A stretch of 64,000 nt of DNA from Halichoerus grypus (GCF_964656455.1 NC_135715.1:39318603-39382602), one strand, 5' to 3'. Counted from the stretch's first letter, positions 33,308 through 46,193 are shown. The notes: generated from the letters alone by a model not told the origin. Program-made: numbers and translations.

Positions 33308-35881
33308 CACCGATCAAAGTCAAGCATGTAGCTAGCCAGATTTTCAAAATTGTAATAGCATTTCAGGAATTTTTCTTTAACATTTTAGGCAAAGGTAAAT
33401 GGTATTTCTTTAAATCACTGCACCAAGAAGTGATAATTCAGTTCTTCCAGTTTAAGGAAAGATTTCAACTGATATGGATGTCTTGTGTAGAATAACTCTC
33501 TTGTCATTAAGAAGGACAAAATATTTCTTCCCAGTGACATGACCAAAGAATACCAGTCATATAAGTACTAACGTAAGTTTGGGACATTTAAAAAGCAAAA
33601 TCAAAAGGGAAAATAAAGTAAACTACTGATGAATATTATTTCTTTTAAGTTTTACTTATTACCAGTGTGGGGAATAACAGAAGCAGGTATTGAATTTGCT
33701 TGAAGAACTCTGTCACAAGTTAGGTATTTCATTGTTTTGGGGACAAACTTGTGGGTTTTAGACCATCTTAGTATTCATACAGCCCATTACTTAGTCAAAA
33801 GTTTTTACAGATGTTTGGCAACAGAGAAGCAGGAAAAAAATTAAATTACTAAAATCTTTCATCTTGTTTAGTAAAAAATTAAAAAAAATTAGCATTTTGT
33901 CTTCCATTAAGGCAGCTGATACTGAGCTTGTGGGCCACAAGGAATTGTATGATTTGAAGTCGTGATCTATTCAGAAGGCACCATTCAAGGAGTGATACTC
34001 AGCTTCTCCCTTCCCTCCTTACCTCCCCGTGCTCAGCGATGTTTCTGTCCTAAGGAGCTACACTTCTTACCAAGAGGTGTAGGTACGACTGCAGTGGTTG
34101 GCAAGTTTCCAGATTTCCAGTTCGTACACTTTTCTGGAATACCAGAAGTGATTCATTTTTGAACAGTAACATCTGGCCTGAAAGTGGCCATAATAACTAA
34201 GCAGAATAATCAGAAAGTGACATTAGCACAAGTTATAGTTTCCAGTGACCACTCAGGAATATTCAGCATTGCTTATGGGATTGTATCTAATTTCCTATTC
34301 TACACTGTTCCCAAAGGTATGAACATGCAATGGCTTGAGCATTGTAAAACTACCTTAAAATGCTAAACCTCCTGTGGAGAATGCATTTCTACATTGTAGC
34401 CTTCCTAAAAATGTCATTCTTTTAATGCCATTGAGCTTTTTCCTTTTTTTTTAAAGAATGATTTCAGAAATATAATTTTATTTTTCATATTTCCATTATT
34501 ATTGTTACAGATAAAAATAAATGCAGGGGCTACTTTTCTCATATTTGGCAGTTGTAGTTTATTACTTGATATCCAAGTTAAAAATCTAAAATTGATTTCC
34601 CATGTGAAGCGAGTTTTAGCCAACCATCTGCTTAGGAGAGGGGAAAGGCAGACAAAGCTCATTCTTTCCTGCTGCTGCTTCTCACTGCTGTTAGATGACT
34701 ACTGGGAACCTTAAAATAGGATTGCCAGGTTTAACTTTTCAGAATATGGAGTAGGCATATGCGTCTACCAGGGATTTGGGGCAGGGTAGGTTGTGCTTAG
34801 ACCAGTGGGACTAACTCACTTACTGGCTACTGACGTTGCTGAATGCAATTATGGAGGTCGTGTGAGATGGAAGCACAGATGTCACAGTCATGTCCTGTTT
34901 CCCATCTCACATTCATGATTCAGCAGTAAGAAATGGGGTGATCTTGAATATATGGATCACCTGGGAACCTAAGTCTAGACTTCAATGTTATTACAATACC
35001 TGGATTGCTTAATCTAATGGATGGCAATTTTCAGGATGTGTATATTAAAGAGCTTTGGTGCTGGCTACAGATTAAAGGAACATCTATGAAAAAACAGAAA
35101 TTCTGGAGCCAAAGAATTTGTCATGATGTTCAAATGTAGAACATGTTGGGAACTTTACTGTTCAGGGTGCGCCCAACTGTGGAATAGAATTCCTGGCATT
35201 ACAGATTTTGCCATTGCAAAATATGCCTTAGTAGGAAAAAAAAAAAAGGTGAAAATAATTAACACAATACCTAACTAAGTACTTAAATCTGATATATGAA
35301 GCTAGATTTTGAAATGCAGCAAATACTGAATCGTATTTTAAAAGACCACGGAATTCAGAGGAAGGCAACATAATGTTAAAGATGCTTTCTGTTGAAATAT
35401 ATAAAAAATTATTATAAACCCTGTATTTATTTTCTCATATTTATGTTGTTTTCTTGGCTTCCTGGCTTCTTTTCTTCATTTATCAAAGTCTGTGTGGTAT
35501 TCAAGCACTAAATCTCTCTGGTCCCACATGTGCTCATCCTCATTTTAATCTCTTTCCCTCTCTCCCTCGGCTCCCATCCTATTCCTGTCTGTCTTTCTTC
35601 CATTGTATTACCTAATCCTTACATATAAAGAATTTCTATACTGTCTGCTTTACTTCACAGAATCTCTTAAATATGTTTCTGTAAATTTCAAAGTAGGAAG
35701 ATTTTCTTCCTTACGTGTCAGTACATATTTTTCCCCCAGAAAACCTCAACGGCTAAAATTTATCAACTGAAACAGAAATAGTCATGTTGAAGCAGGAAAA
35801 TGTTGGCTACTTAATGCCATTTAACCTGAATCTATTCAGTGATTTAGTGTGCATGACCTCCATAATTGCTATCTGTAAAAC

Positions 35882-35955
35882 AGAGAGAAGGACAAAGAAA
35901 AGGAGGAGGGAAGAAGAATGGGGTGGGGAGGGAAGAGGGAAAGAAGAAGAAAAAT
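35882..35955. repeat. Purine tract with canonical G-quadruplex motif
   Basis: About 74 nt almost entirely A and G on the plus strand. Within it, 35920-35939 reads GGGGTGGGGAGGGAAGAGGG: four runs of at least three G with loops of 1, 1 and 4, an ideal quadruplex signature. It contributes the Arg/Glu/Lys-rich part of an 82-codon plus frame (35784-36032) that I consider chance. Confidence 0.85.
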
Positions 35956-37959
35956 GTATGCATTTGTATGTGGCTATTCAAAACTCAGAGCAAGTAGACA
36001 TTCACAAGGAGAAATCCAAGTTTTTCAAGTAGGTTCTACTATTTAGCTAATGTAAAAGAAATTAAAACCAGGAGTCACAATTATGCTTTTCTCTTTCCAG
36101 AGTTTTAAAGAACATAAGCCCATGTATCCATGTGTTTTCCTGTTATTCTCTTATTTATCCCGTGTATGCTAATGTATATCCAGAAAAAAATAATTCTTTT
36201 TGTTATATTTACCAACATTTTAAATTCTGTATTCCCTGTCAAGAGAATGGCAAATGCAGACAATTCACAATTAGCCATACCCTGGTTCTTGCTGATTCTC
36301 TGCCTTTCAGAAGTGACCCTTGCCAATAAAGGATCCATTTCAGTTCCGGATATTTTCACTTGAACTTTGTTTAAAGTCTGAATTGTCTTTCTCAGTTATA
36401 TAATCCACTGTGTGTAGTGAACCTGACTTTATTTTATTTAATAATGTTTAAAATACTGAAATAGGATAGACGACTTAGATAAAATTTCACTAAATAAGTA
36501 TATCAAATTTAAGAACATGAAAGGGGCCATCTAAAGGACTTTTGTTACAGTAGCTACAAATGGATGGTGTTTTATTTTAAACTGTCAAGAATCTCCGGAA
36601 TACCAGAACTGATGGATTGTAGTTCGTCATGTTAAATGCTTACAACATAGGAAGCTTTAATGTTCAAAATTGGTGTTGGCCATAGGTTGCATTTCTAATA
36701 CTTTGGAGTGAGATCAAATGAAAACAGTTTTCCCATGAATGTTGTGGGTGCCACAATGAAATATTTAAGATGTGATTTGTTGAAATGTTCTAAATGATGT
36801 TTTACTACACAGAATGCCCACTAAAGTAGCAGTGTTAAAAAAAAAATCCCCCCATGGTTGCAGTTAGATAAATGCTGCCCAAGGGCAGGCCACACAACCA
36901 GCTCCCCTCTCTGTACAGTGCCCTAGAATAAGTCTGGAGTGATAAAGCACGTCTCTATTAGTGAGTCCAAACCCGCGTCCTTTATTGAACACAGTGTTTA
37001 GCATGCGAAAGAGAACATAGATTAGAACAAAGAGATTTTGCCGGGCAGAATTCCTAAGCTGCTTCTTGCGTTGTTTTTCTCTCTCTCAGATATATTTATT
37101 CTCGAGCATATTTATTGCTGCTTTTTTCATTGCTTTGTTAGTATTACTAGCACTTTAAACTTTGAGAAGTTCCCCATCTCTGAGGAGAAATGATGAAAGT
37201 CGTTTAATGGGAGGACATTGCTCCAGTGGAAAGGTTTACCCTCTAATGCTTTTTAAGTGGGTCTTTGGGGCTCTAAGTGAGATCTGTGCCTTATTTCTGA
37301 GAGGAACATATAAACTCTGTTTTGGTAAGGCATGGCTTTTTCTTTAGTCGCCTCTTGGGTGCTTCTTTCTAAACCACTGTATATGGTTTTGCTCAATCAT
37401 GGAAAATAGACATTTCTCTGTTGCTAAAAATCTCATATATATTTAATCTGAAAATTGGTAATATTAGATGAAAAATGCAAGAATCTACAACTCTGAGGCA
37501 TTTATAGATATTATATCCATGTATTTTACTCTCATTAATGCTAATGTGGTTGGTTTTTATTTGTTGGTTGTGTTTTGGTTTTGTTTTTGCACTATGCCAG
37601 ACATTGATGATGCACAGCAGTGAATAAAACCATCTAGTCCTCCTGAAAGGATGCAAATTCTAAGTAATTCAAAGATTAAGGATATAACTTTGGATTTTAA
37701 CAGACTTAAACTGTGATCCAAACTTTGCCAGTTATTAGTCCCGTGAAGATGGAAATGTGTTGGAAATTCTCTGAGTCACAATGTGCTCTGGGTAAATAAT
37801 AGATAATCATCACTCTTTTGGGGTTTATGTTATGTAATAAAGGGAAGAGCCTAAGACACGACTTAACTTCCAGGAAGTGTGTAATAAATATTAGTTACCA
37901 GCAGCGTTTGATGTGTGCTAATCACAATAGCAGTTTGTACATGGACTGTGTCGGTCACA

Positions 37960-38152
37960 AATATCGTTTGCAAACTTTGCAACCATCCCGCAAGGGGTGT
38001 ATAGTTATTCTGTTTCACAGCTGAAGAATCTGGGGCTTAAGGCGAAAGTCTAAGGAAAAGTCGCCCAGTCTCATAGCTGCTGCTTTGAACAAAGACTTGA
38101 ACCACGTTCATCTGATGCCAAAGCCCATGTGTTTTCTACTGCATTCATCTGA
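37960..38152 (-). mobile_element. MIR SINE (minus)
   Basis: The plus strand reads as reverse-complement MIR: TTTCACAGCTGAAGAATCTG (cf. TTTACAGATGAGGAAACTGA), then GTCGCCCAGTCTCATAGCTG, then CTTGAACCACGTTCATCTGA and CCAAAGCCCATGTGTTTTC. Ancient relic without TSD. Confidence 0.78.
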
Positions 38153-40416
38153 TTCTTAATGCGAGGTTTGCACTGGTTGGAACAGCCATTCTTCCCCTTT
38201 TTCCTGTTTGGGAGAGAAACAAATTATACCTTTCCCTATCCCCAAGCCTGTATCCTGAAAGCAGCAAAACAGTCAGCAAACGTCCTCATAAAAACAGCAC
38301 TCTGGCTACAGAACCTTGGAGCAGATTTTGGCCATCCACCATTAAAATAATCTCTCTCTAGAATCACCTCTTTCCTAACTTATTCCATTCCAGATCTGTG
38401 CCCTAATACATAAGGTGTCCATATAATTTATCTCCCCAACTATTGTGGAGACTAAAGGGGCACTAGTGGTAATTATTCTGGGCTAACAGTTGTACGCCAG
38501 CTCCATCCTAGAGAAACCAAGATGTACGGTCATTCTATTTACAAGAGTCCAAGGTTTAGATTTTCTGTTAGATTAGGAAAATACTGAGCATAAAAGGGAG
38601 AAATATTCTTTGTCCCGATAAGTGGACACATAAACATTTCCCCCCTAAGGCCAGAGTAACGTCACTCCACTATTAACGCAGCTCAGCCGGTACTCAGCCA
38701 CCTGTTAGAGCTGTGTGATAGCAATTTCCACCTTTCTTGCTCCTTCAGACCAAAGGGAGAGGAGTAACTGGCACCTTCTTATAACATTTAAATAATCTTT
38801 TTTCTGTTCAGGGGATATTGGATAAAAACACTTTATTTATTTATTTTTTTCCTGCAAGTCCTTTGGTCAGTGCCCAAATACACATCCCGTGTATTTGTGG
38901 GGAAATGTGCTGTGTAAAATGGTTTGTTGAATCATAGCTAAGTATCTCTGCAAAGGAAGAGGTATTTGTAAACTGTAATGCAAATTTTGCCATGACAGCA
39001 ACCACCAGTTATTTGAGGCAGTTTCTTACTGCAACTGACATCTTGGAAATTGACTGCTAGGTTAAATCTTTTATAAAGCAATAATGAAGAGAAGTGAAGA
39101 GATAAGCAGAGTGTTCAGTAAGTGATTGAACCCAGGGGTGGGGGAGAAGGAAAGGAAAGAAAATAGAGCAAATAGAAATGAAACATAATATAGTTATTAT
39201 GATTTCCCTCAGATTTTACTAAGTTTTAGGATCTGTTTAGAATCAGTGAGTTTGCTGAAATTGGTTGTCCATCTTTACCAAGTATCTGTGATACTGGTGA
39301 TAGGTGATGTCTTTTAAAATAATATTTTTGTTATAAATATAGCATTTAAATAACAAGCAAGCTATACATAAAAGGAAAGAGAGTGGGCTATAAATCTGGT
39401 TTTATAGTATTGTAGTTATAAGCAGGAATGTTTCAACAATTTACCTTAAAATTCACATAAAAGTCATCATTAATAGAAAATATATCTTAATCTGATAGAA
39501 ACTTAAAGTAGAAAGGCAGGGAAAGGTCATTTACATGCAAGTAAAAATATTTTAAAATTCTTTAATTCCCCCCCCACAAAAAATCCCTTATAAAAACAGC
39601 ATAGGCCAATTATAAAGCTTACAATTACGTTGTGAATTTCAATGATGTATTTAAGTTGAATGATTCTTGCCCTGACCCATAATTCCATTTACTCTCTTTT
39701 CCTTCCCTCTGTTCCTCTTTTTTTGCTTGTTTCATTCGTTCATTTCATTTTATTTATTCACAGTTCTGAGATAATCAGTTTCTTTCTGAACCTAATTTCC
39801 TTAGAAACTTCTTCTTTATTAGCTTTCTATATAGTTACACTACTACATTTCCATTTTTAGGATCCCCCCACCTTCTTGTTAGTCCTACTTTTCAGAAATT
39901 CTGGCAATAAAATCCTAAGTGTCTTTTCGTGGAAGTATTGGACTCTGCTCATCTAAAATTCCTGCCTGACTGTAGTTTCTTTTCTTTATTATTTAAAATA
40001 TGAGCAGTTCATGTCTTCGGAGGATTCCTACCACTTACACATAAACAAGCACCAGTTTTTCCTTATTTATCCGAATTAAGCCAGGAGGAAGCAGTGCCTC
40101 TATTTATTTCTACTTTCCGTGAGATAAAATTGACTTCAAGGCAAATCTTAAATTTTATCAGATATTCTACTTTTAGATAGTGGAGCCGTCTAGCAGTTTT
40201 CATGATAGTTAATGTACCCATAAGCTCTGCCAGCTACAAACTGAAGTAGAAAAAGCATTTTCCATGTTGCAGGCTTTTTGGTAGACTGTCTCCCTTTCTT
40301 TTTTCTTCCTTCAATCAATTGTTCTTTTTGAATACTTGCCTGAAGAACAACAGGGTACCTGCCAGCAGCTTTGGTCTATTCATTTTGCTCCAACTTTTCT
40401 TCCCATTACAGTAGGC
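38153..40416. other. Unique DNA, no gene recognised
   Basis: Contains frames of 63-66 codons without motifs (38159-38350, 39660-39860) and a short C-rich run near 39568. No mobile element recognised between the MIR and the hAT element. Confidence 0.5.
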
Positions 40417-40730
40417 CAGTGGTTGTCAGAGTAAGGGCTGGGGACTCCCGGGTTTCTGAAAGATCAGGGCTGTTTTGTGAATAATACTAAGACAGTCTGC
40501 CTTATCCACCCTCGTTCTCTCGCATGGAGAGGAGGTTGCCAAAGACTATATATCATGTGTGATGGCTTTATTGCTCTGATCACTTAGGGGGTGCGTGCTT
40601 GGTATTCCTGTGTTCCGAATGTTTCTGTTTAATTTCTAATATGGTAAATATTGATAGTTATACCTCACATAAACGGAAGCTCGTTAGGGTCCTCAGTAGC
40701 TCCTGAGACCAAATGATTTGAGAACCGCTG
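40417..40730 (+). mobile_element. Non-autonomous hAT-Charlie DNA transposon
   Basis: Both ends are present. The left terminus is CAGTGGTTGTCAGAGT and the right terminus is GATTTGAGAACCGCTG, whose reverse complement matches 11 of 16 bases. The interior includes AATAATACTAAGACAG and, near the right end, TTTAATTTCTAATATGGTAA ... CCTCACATAAACGGAAGC ... TCCTGAGACCAAATGATTTG, as in ZBED-type Charlie elements. At about 314 bp it is an internally deleted, transposase-less copy. An 8-bp TSD is not convincing (CAGTAGGC versus CTCAGTTC). Strand is assigned by resemblance only. Confidence 0.8.
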
Positions 40731-43254
40731 CTCAGTTCAGTCAGGGATAGTGATTTACCAAGCCACAATGATAACTGTAAAATATATATCATTTGTGTAA
40801 AGTTGCAAGTATGTTTTGCTTGCTTCTCATACTTGGTGAAATTGTGATTGTACACCTTAAGCTGAAGTGGTTTTATTTCTCTGATAGCTTCTCTTAACAG
40901 TTACCAGTTTTTCTCCAGCATTTTCCCTCGTTCTCTAATACACTTGCTCTATCTCTAAAAGCCTTTTAGCCTGAGGACAGTGTGCTTTATTTGTTAAACA
41001 ATATTTAGAGAAAGAGACATTCATATTTATTTCATTAAGCGGTAGTAGTAGTAGTATGATTTTAGTCGGCTGTCATCACCTTTTGATAAAAATAATGAAC
41101 TGGCATTTGGGAAGATGATTTTAAACACACAAGGGCATAATGTAGATTAACTTTTGCTTGTGATCTCTGACATTATCATATCCCTGTGATAAATAACTTT
41201 TATTTTTCGTTGTTTACTATTATGTTGAGTACATTTTGCATGACTAAGAGTTGACATTATTTCAGTTTAAAATGCTGAGAAACAGAGGTTTTCAGCAGAA
41301 GTAAATTTAACATATTACACATTTAAATGGCATGTCAGCATTAATAGGAATTTGAATTTATAACAAAATTAATAGTGACATCTCTGCTGCATCCATTAAG
41401 ATGATTTGATAAATCAAAGATCCAGGTCAATCAACAATCAGATTGTGATCATCATGGTTTCAAAATCTTAAATTTGGAGGATGGATATAAATCTTTAATC
41501 TAAACTATGTTGGCGTTTACTTTATATAACCAGTAATAATATAATAATAATAACATAGATATTGGGTATGTTAACGAACAAGTTTTTATGTAAGTTTTTA
41601 AATTCATTGTTTCTCTTATTAAAGAAATATATGCAAATAAAATAAATCAGATTTCTCTGAACCATAAAGACGTTTCTTGTTTACTTAATAAGACCTCTGG
41701 TTATACTCAGTTTCAGAGTTGGCTTAATGGCAGTTTAATGATGTCATCAAGAGCTGAGTGTTTTCTATTCTACTGTGTCACCTTTTTTTTCCCTTTTGTT
41801 GGTTTTAATATGGTTGTACTAGATTCAAATTGCACATATTAACTCTGTCTTCTAAGGCAGAAAGCAGTCTGTGCTAAAAGGATGACTTATTTATTAATTA
41901 ATTTTTAAAACAAGAAGGATAGATTTTCTCAGAAACCCTCCAAGAGACTTCTCTTAATGTGTTCCTGCCCAGGATAGTGGCATATGGCCATCCCCTAGGG
42001 TAAGCAAGTGTTGGAAAGTGAGTATCAGGTGGAAACTAAGATTTGAATAATTGGTTTATATCTCTCAGTCACTTTCTAGGCTGGGCACATTAACATTCTG
42101 AGAAATATACTAGTTCTATTAGGAATGGAGGGGGTCATTCCCTTTGAATAGGAAACTAACAGCTTTTGCCACAATGGATAAGTGATTAAAACAAGGATAT
42201 GCACAGGATCTCAGAAACCCAGAGAGTCAGGAAGCCCTGTGTCGGTAGCTGAGGGGAGGCACACTGGAAGGGTGGATTAAGTGATCCAAATCTAGAAGGC
42301 ACAGTAAGAGTTAGCCAGGTAAAGTCATGTGGAAAGGCAAATGAAAAGATATTTTCCAAGGCTTTAAGTGGTATGAAAAATCTGAAGTGATTTCTATTCT
42401 ACAAGTTATATTTGTTAGAAGGCATTACTGTACATTTCTCCTCACCCTTGCATGGGTATGTTCCCAGACGCAAGCAGTGCTAGGATTAAACCGGTAGGAT
42501 ATGTGTCCACATAGTCATAGCATTGCACTAGATCAGTGAAGTGCTTTCACACACCTATGATTTCCCTACACATTTAAAGTGGTGTGAGGAAGCCATGTCT
42601 TTTTTTTTTTTTTTTTTTCCCGTTAGTCCTCCAAGGAATTTCCTATTGCACTCAGTCCTCCCCTGGAATTCCTTATTGCATTCTGTTAGATTACATTAAC
42701 AGTCCCTTATGAGGTCTTCTTAACTGCTAAAGCACAAAAGAATTGAAATCACTGAGCAAAGAGGCTTGGGACCCACTGGCTTGGGTTTTCTTTCTTTTTT
42801 TTTTTTTTTGCTTTGTTTTTCCTCTAATACTATACTCTCAAGTTGAGCAGCTGAAATCAGACATCTACTTTTTATGGTATTTGCTTTATAATGATTGTTA
42901 AGACTGCTTTTCCCACACAAATTTACTTGAGATTCAGTCAATTATTTGCCAAGTCCTTCAGCAACCTGATAGTCCCATTTGATTATGGGTCTGCCTGGAG
43001 AATAGATATTCCATGAGTTTGCTTCCAGGGCAAGTGGAAACCCAGTAATTGTGACTGGGCTGTTTCTGTCACTCCTGCTAGTCATTATTGCAAATACAAA
43101 CTTATAACTTGTCTGGATATAGTATGACTCTTTTCAATAAGGACAGCCATAACCAGAGAGCAACTACTATGAAGAAGTGATGGTCATACATTTTTGCCCT
43201 TAGGAATTTATTGTATAGAAGTGATCTATTATTTACGCATTGCCTTTGATTAAG
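40731..43254. other. Unique AT-rich DNA, possible regulatory content
   Basis: No SINE or LINE seen. Short (TAG)n at 41042-41056; T18 at about 42601 and a T-rich run at about 42781. The segment 41300-41540 is dense in AT-rich motifs, including AAATCAAAGATC (TCF/LEF type) and TCAATCAACAATCAGATTG. No coding potential is visible. Confidence 0.5.
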
Positions 43255-43272
43255 ATTTACTTGTAAAGATTT

Positions 43273-43474
43273 TTTTTAAAGATGTTATTTATTTATTTCT
43301 CAGAGAGAGAGAGAGTGAAAGAGAGAGAACACAAGCAGGGGGAGTGGCAGAAAGAAGGAGAAGCAGGCTCCCCACTGAGCAAGGAGCCCGATGCGGGACT
43401 CGATCCCAGGACCCTGGGATCATGACCTGAGCCAAAGGCAGACGCTTAACTGACTGAGCCACCCAGGCACCTCA
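43273..43474 (-). mobile_element. Can-SINE (minus), subfamily B
   Basis: Full-length minus SINE with GATCCCAGGACCCTGGGATC. A perfect 18-bp TSD, ATTTACTTGTAAAGATTT, lies at 43255-43272 and 43475-43492. It is the first Can-SINE after a gap of more than 17 kb. Confidence 0.96.
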
Positions 43475-43492
43475 ATTTACTTGTAAAGATTT

Positions 43493-44371
43493 AAAATATA
43501 ATTATTTCTTTACTCTTTGACTAATAAATAGTGCCTCCTGGCCTAGGACTGATGCTCATTGTATATATCAAGACGTTTCATCCTGGCATTGGTAAGCAAA
43601 GCTGTACCTTGAGAGACATGTATTTTTAGCATATTGTTAGAAATAAAGTGGATAGACTTCATGCCAAAACATGAAGATAGGATAATATTTTCTCTAAATC
43701 CAATTTTTGTTTAGATGACCTATGACAGTGGGTACTTCTTCCAGTGGTAGGAATAGACTGCATTGACCTGAAGTGATTTCAGGGTGTGAGTGAGTAAGGA
43801 AACCCTTGAGTGGTTATAGGATTAACCATAATGTTGGACTGCTTAATGAACCCCAGCTTTTTTCTCTGAAATTGAACTGGAAAGTCAGAAAATTAAAAAA
43901 ATATATAGAAGACAATAAATTATAACCAAGGGTCTGATGCTCACTTTTTTTCATTTAAACAAATTAATTTGTGTATATGGTAATCAAATGTGTTTTCCTA
44001 TTTACTTACTCTGACCCTCCCATCCTGATTCCAAAGAAATATCAGTAACATCACCAAATCTCTTTTCCCAGCTTCCTATTTTAAGCATTACCAAAAGAAA
44101 AGGGGGGAAATCTTTCCTCTGTCTATACCACTTGAACATCAAAACTAAGCTGCTTACAAGAGAGAGAAAGCTGCAGGCCTACCCCGGTGTAATACACACC
44201 TTTCAGAAGTTTCTTTCTAGCACCGAAAATGGCATGGTCTCAGCTTGGGTGAGCTTATGGATATGTTCAGGTCAGATCAGTGGAAGACCATAGGCAGAAA
44301 CCCAGGCTGATTATTCAGGAAAGAAAAAGAATTGAACATGCATGGTGTCAGGCCTTCAAGTGCATGTTCAT
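43493..44371. other. Unique DNA, nothing recognised
   Basis: About 880 bp of AT-rich sequence between a SINE and a MIR relic. No supported gene or repeat. Confidence 0.5.
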
Positions 44372-44565
44372 TTATACTCCACTATAGCTCTACGGGACAT
44401 GGATTATGATTCTCACTATTTATAAATGAAAAAAAAAAAAAAAAAAGTGAAGCTCCGCATAGCCTAATAACTTGTCCAGGGTCCCTTATTTGCATGTGGT
44501 AGTACCAGGATTCAATTACAGATGTGCCTAATTCCAAGTTTTTCCCAGTGCATAGCTCAGTAAAA
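44372..44565 (-). mobile_element. MIR SINE (minus) with A-run expansion
   Basis: The plus strand matches reverse-complement MIR: ACTATTTATAAATGAAAAAA, AATAACTTGTCCAGGGTCCC (cf. GTGACTTGCCCAAGGTCACA), AGGATTCAATTACAGATGTG. The part that is usually GAGGAAACTGAGGC has become an A18 homopolymer (44429-44446). Confidence 0.7.
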
Positions 44566-45364
44566 AGCTATTGTCTTAATGAGTGGTGGGATGAGTACTC
44601 CTTATCCCTTGGCAGCATAATCAACAAATCTCACAGCATGAAATTAAAAATTATTTTGTCCAAGTGGATGGTATCTACAAACTACATGTCACTTTTATTA
44701 CTTGTTTTCTTTTCTTTTTTTTTTTTTTGTAAGTTTGTTGTGTTTAGTAGATGAAAATCACACTCTCATTTGCAATAAAAATTATTCTCAAAGATTTCAA
44801 TAAATACTAGCTATGGTTTGGTGGTTGACATAGATAATGCATTGGTCTTAGTTTAAACTTTCTTAGTAGGTACTAAAATGTTATTTTCTTATATATTTAA
44901 AATTTTATGTAACCAGAATTCAATTTAAAATTCACTTAAATGATCTATAAACTTTCCTGTTTTCTTCTTTCACATTCAGTGAGGATAGATACCTCAGTTT
45001 TACATACTTGTGAGAATCAACAAGAGAAAGGAAAATCTAATGCAGATACAGATTTTTTAAATAGACAACTCAAGTCCTAAATAAATCAAAATACCTTTAA
45101 TTGTCCAAGGTCTTTTGTGCTCTTCACTTCTATAAACCTAAACGCAAGGATCTATTACTTATAAAATGAAGTCATAATCATTCCAACAGTAGAATTTGCA
45201 AGTGCATTTATTGAATGCACTTGAAATAATTCAAGAAATATCAACCAAAAACATTCTGTACTTTCTACTGGGAATTTATTCTTAACTTACACATTTCATC
45301 TAATCTTACAAAGTTACTTTCTTACTGCTACACGCCTCACTCCAGATTTTGATTTAAAGCATGG
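44566..45364. other. Unique DNA, nothing recognised
   Basis: About 800 bp, AT-rich, with a T14 run near 44715 that creates the hydrophobic end of a 76-codon plus frame (44524-44754). Not a gene. Confidence 0.5.
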
Positions 45365-45540
45365 GATATGGTATGTGGTGGCCTCATTTCTTCCAGTCCT
45401 AATTGTGCCTATCATGTATTTTATAATGTTGGGGAAATTATATGACTTTTTGGAATCTCAGTGTTCTATTTTATAAAATGAAGCTCAGAGTATTTTGCAG
45501 TTTTGGATAACTAGGATTGTATGATATTAAATATACATTG
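45365..45540 (+). mobile_element. Possible MIR SINE (plus), decayed
   Basis: ATATGACTTTTTGGAATCTC and GTTCTATTTTATAAAATGAA follow the order of the MIR core (GTGACCTTGGGCAAGT..., GTTTCCTCATCTGTAAAATG). A GATATTAAATA end follows. The first half is poorly conserved. Confidence 0.5.
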
Positions 45541-45972
45541 TTATTATTCTATAAATTGAGTTTATCTCATTTTTCTTTTCTAAAAAATTATTTCACAAAT
45601 TTATTATTTAACTCTACAAATTCTGCTGTAAGCTGGAACAGTCATTTCACACCAAGAAATTTTGTTATGAGGCATTCATATTGAGAAGCTTGATGTCAAT
45701 ACCTTCCTCATACAGAGAAATAGAAGATGATGCTTAGAAGAGGAAAGTTAGTTCAATAATCAGTACAGGACTGTTCAGCCAGTCAGAGATAACAAGGAAG
45801 CATATAGAGCACAGTTTCATAAAGATATTTTTAAAAAATTAATAGCAATCTCTTTATGCTTTGCTATTACTGTGTTTAGAAACAGGACTCAATACTCCTT
45901 TAATGTACTTCAATCAGTGATTACATGATACCAACCCCTGTTACCTTCTTGGAGTCGAAGCATTTCCTAAAT
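45541..45972. other. Unique DNA, nothing recognised
   Basis: About 430 bp before the next SINE. No supported feature. Confidence 0.5.
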
Positions 45973-45987
45973 TCAAAGTATGTTTAT

Positions 45988-46193
45988 TTATTTATTTATT
46001 TTTTAAGATTTTATTTGTTTATTTGACAGAGAGAGAGAGAGTGAGAGAGGGAACACAAGCAGGGGGAAGTTGGAGAGGGAGAAGCAGTCTCTCCGCTGAG
46101 CAGAGACCCCGATGTGGGGCTCGATCCCAGGACCCCGGGATCACGACCTGAGCCGAAGGCAGACACTTGATGACTGAGCCACCCAGGCGCCCC
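45988..46193 (-). mobile_element. Can-SINE (minus), subfamily B
   Basis: Full-length minus SINE. A perfect 15-bp TSD, TCAAAGTATGTTTAT, lies at 45973-45987 and 46194-46208. It keeps the GATCCCAGGACCCCGGGATC core. Confidence 0.96.

Larger units (their letters stand above)
25977..37959. other. Long Can-SINE-free unique region
   Basis: Twelve kilobases of AT-rich, mostly unique DNA with no SINE, L1 or LTR that I recognise. Simple sequence: T20 at 27181-27197, T22 near 28417, C16 at 29108, A17 near 29349, tetranucleotides at 33226 and a purine tract at 35882. Homeodomain-like motifs cluster at 26740-26840. Open frames of 60-101 codons (for example 32909-33214 minus, 36105-36359 minus) have no recognisable motifs or splice context. 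No gene can be supported. Confidence 0.55.
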
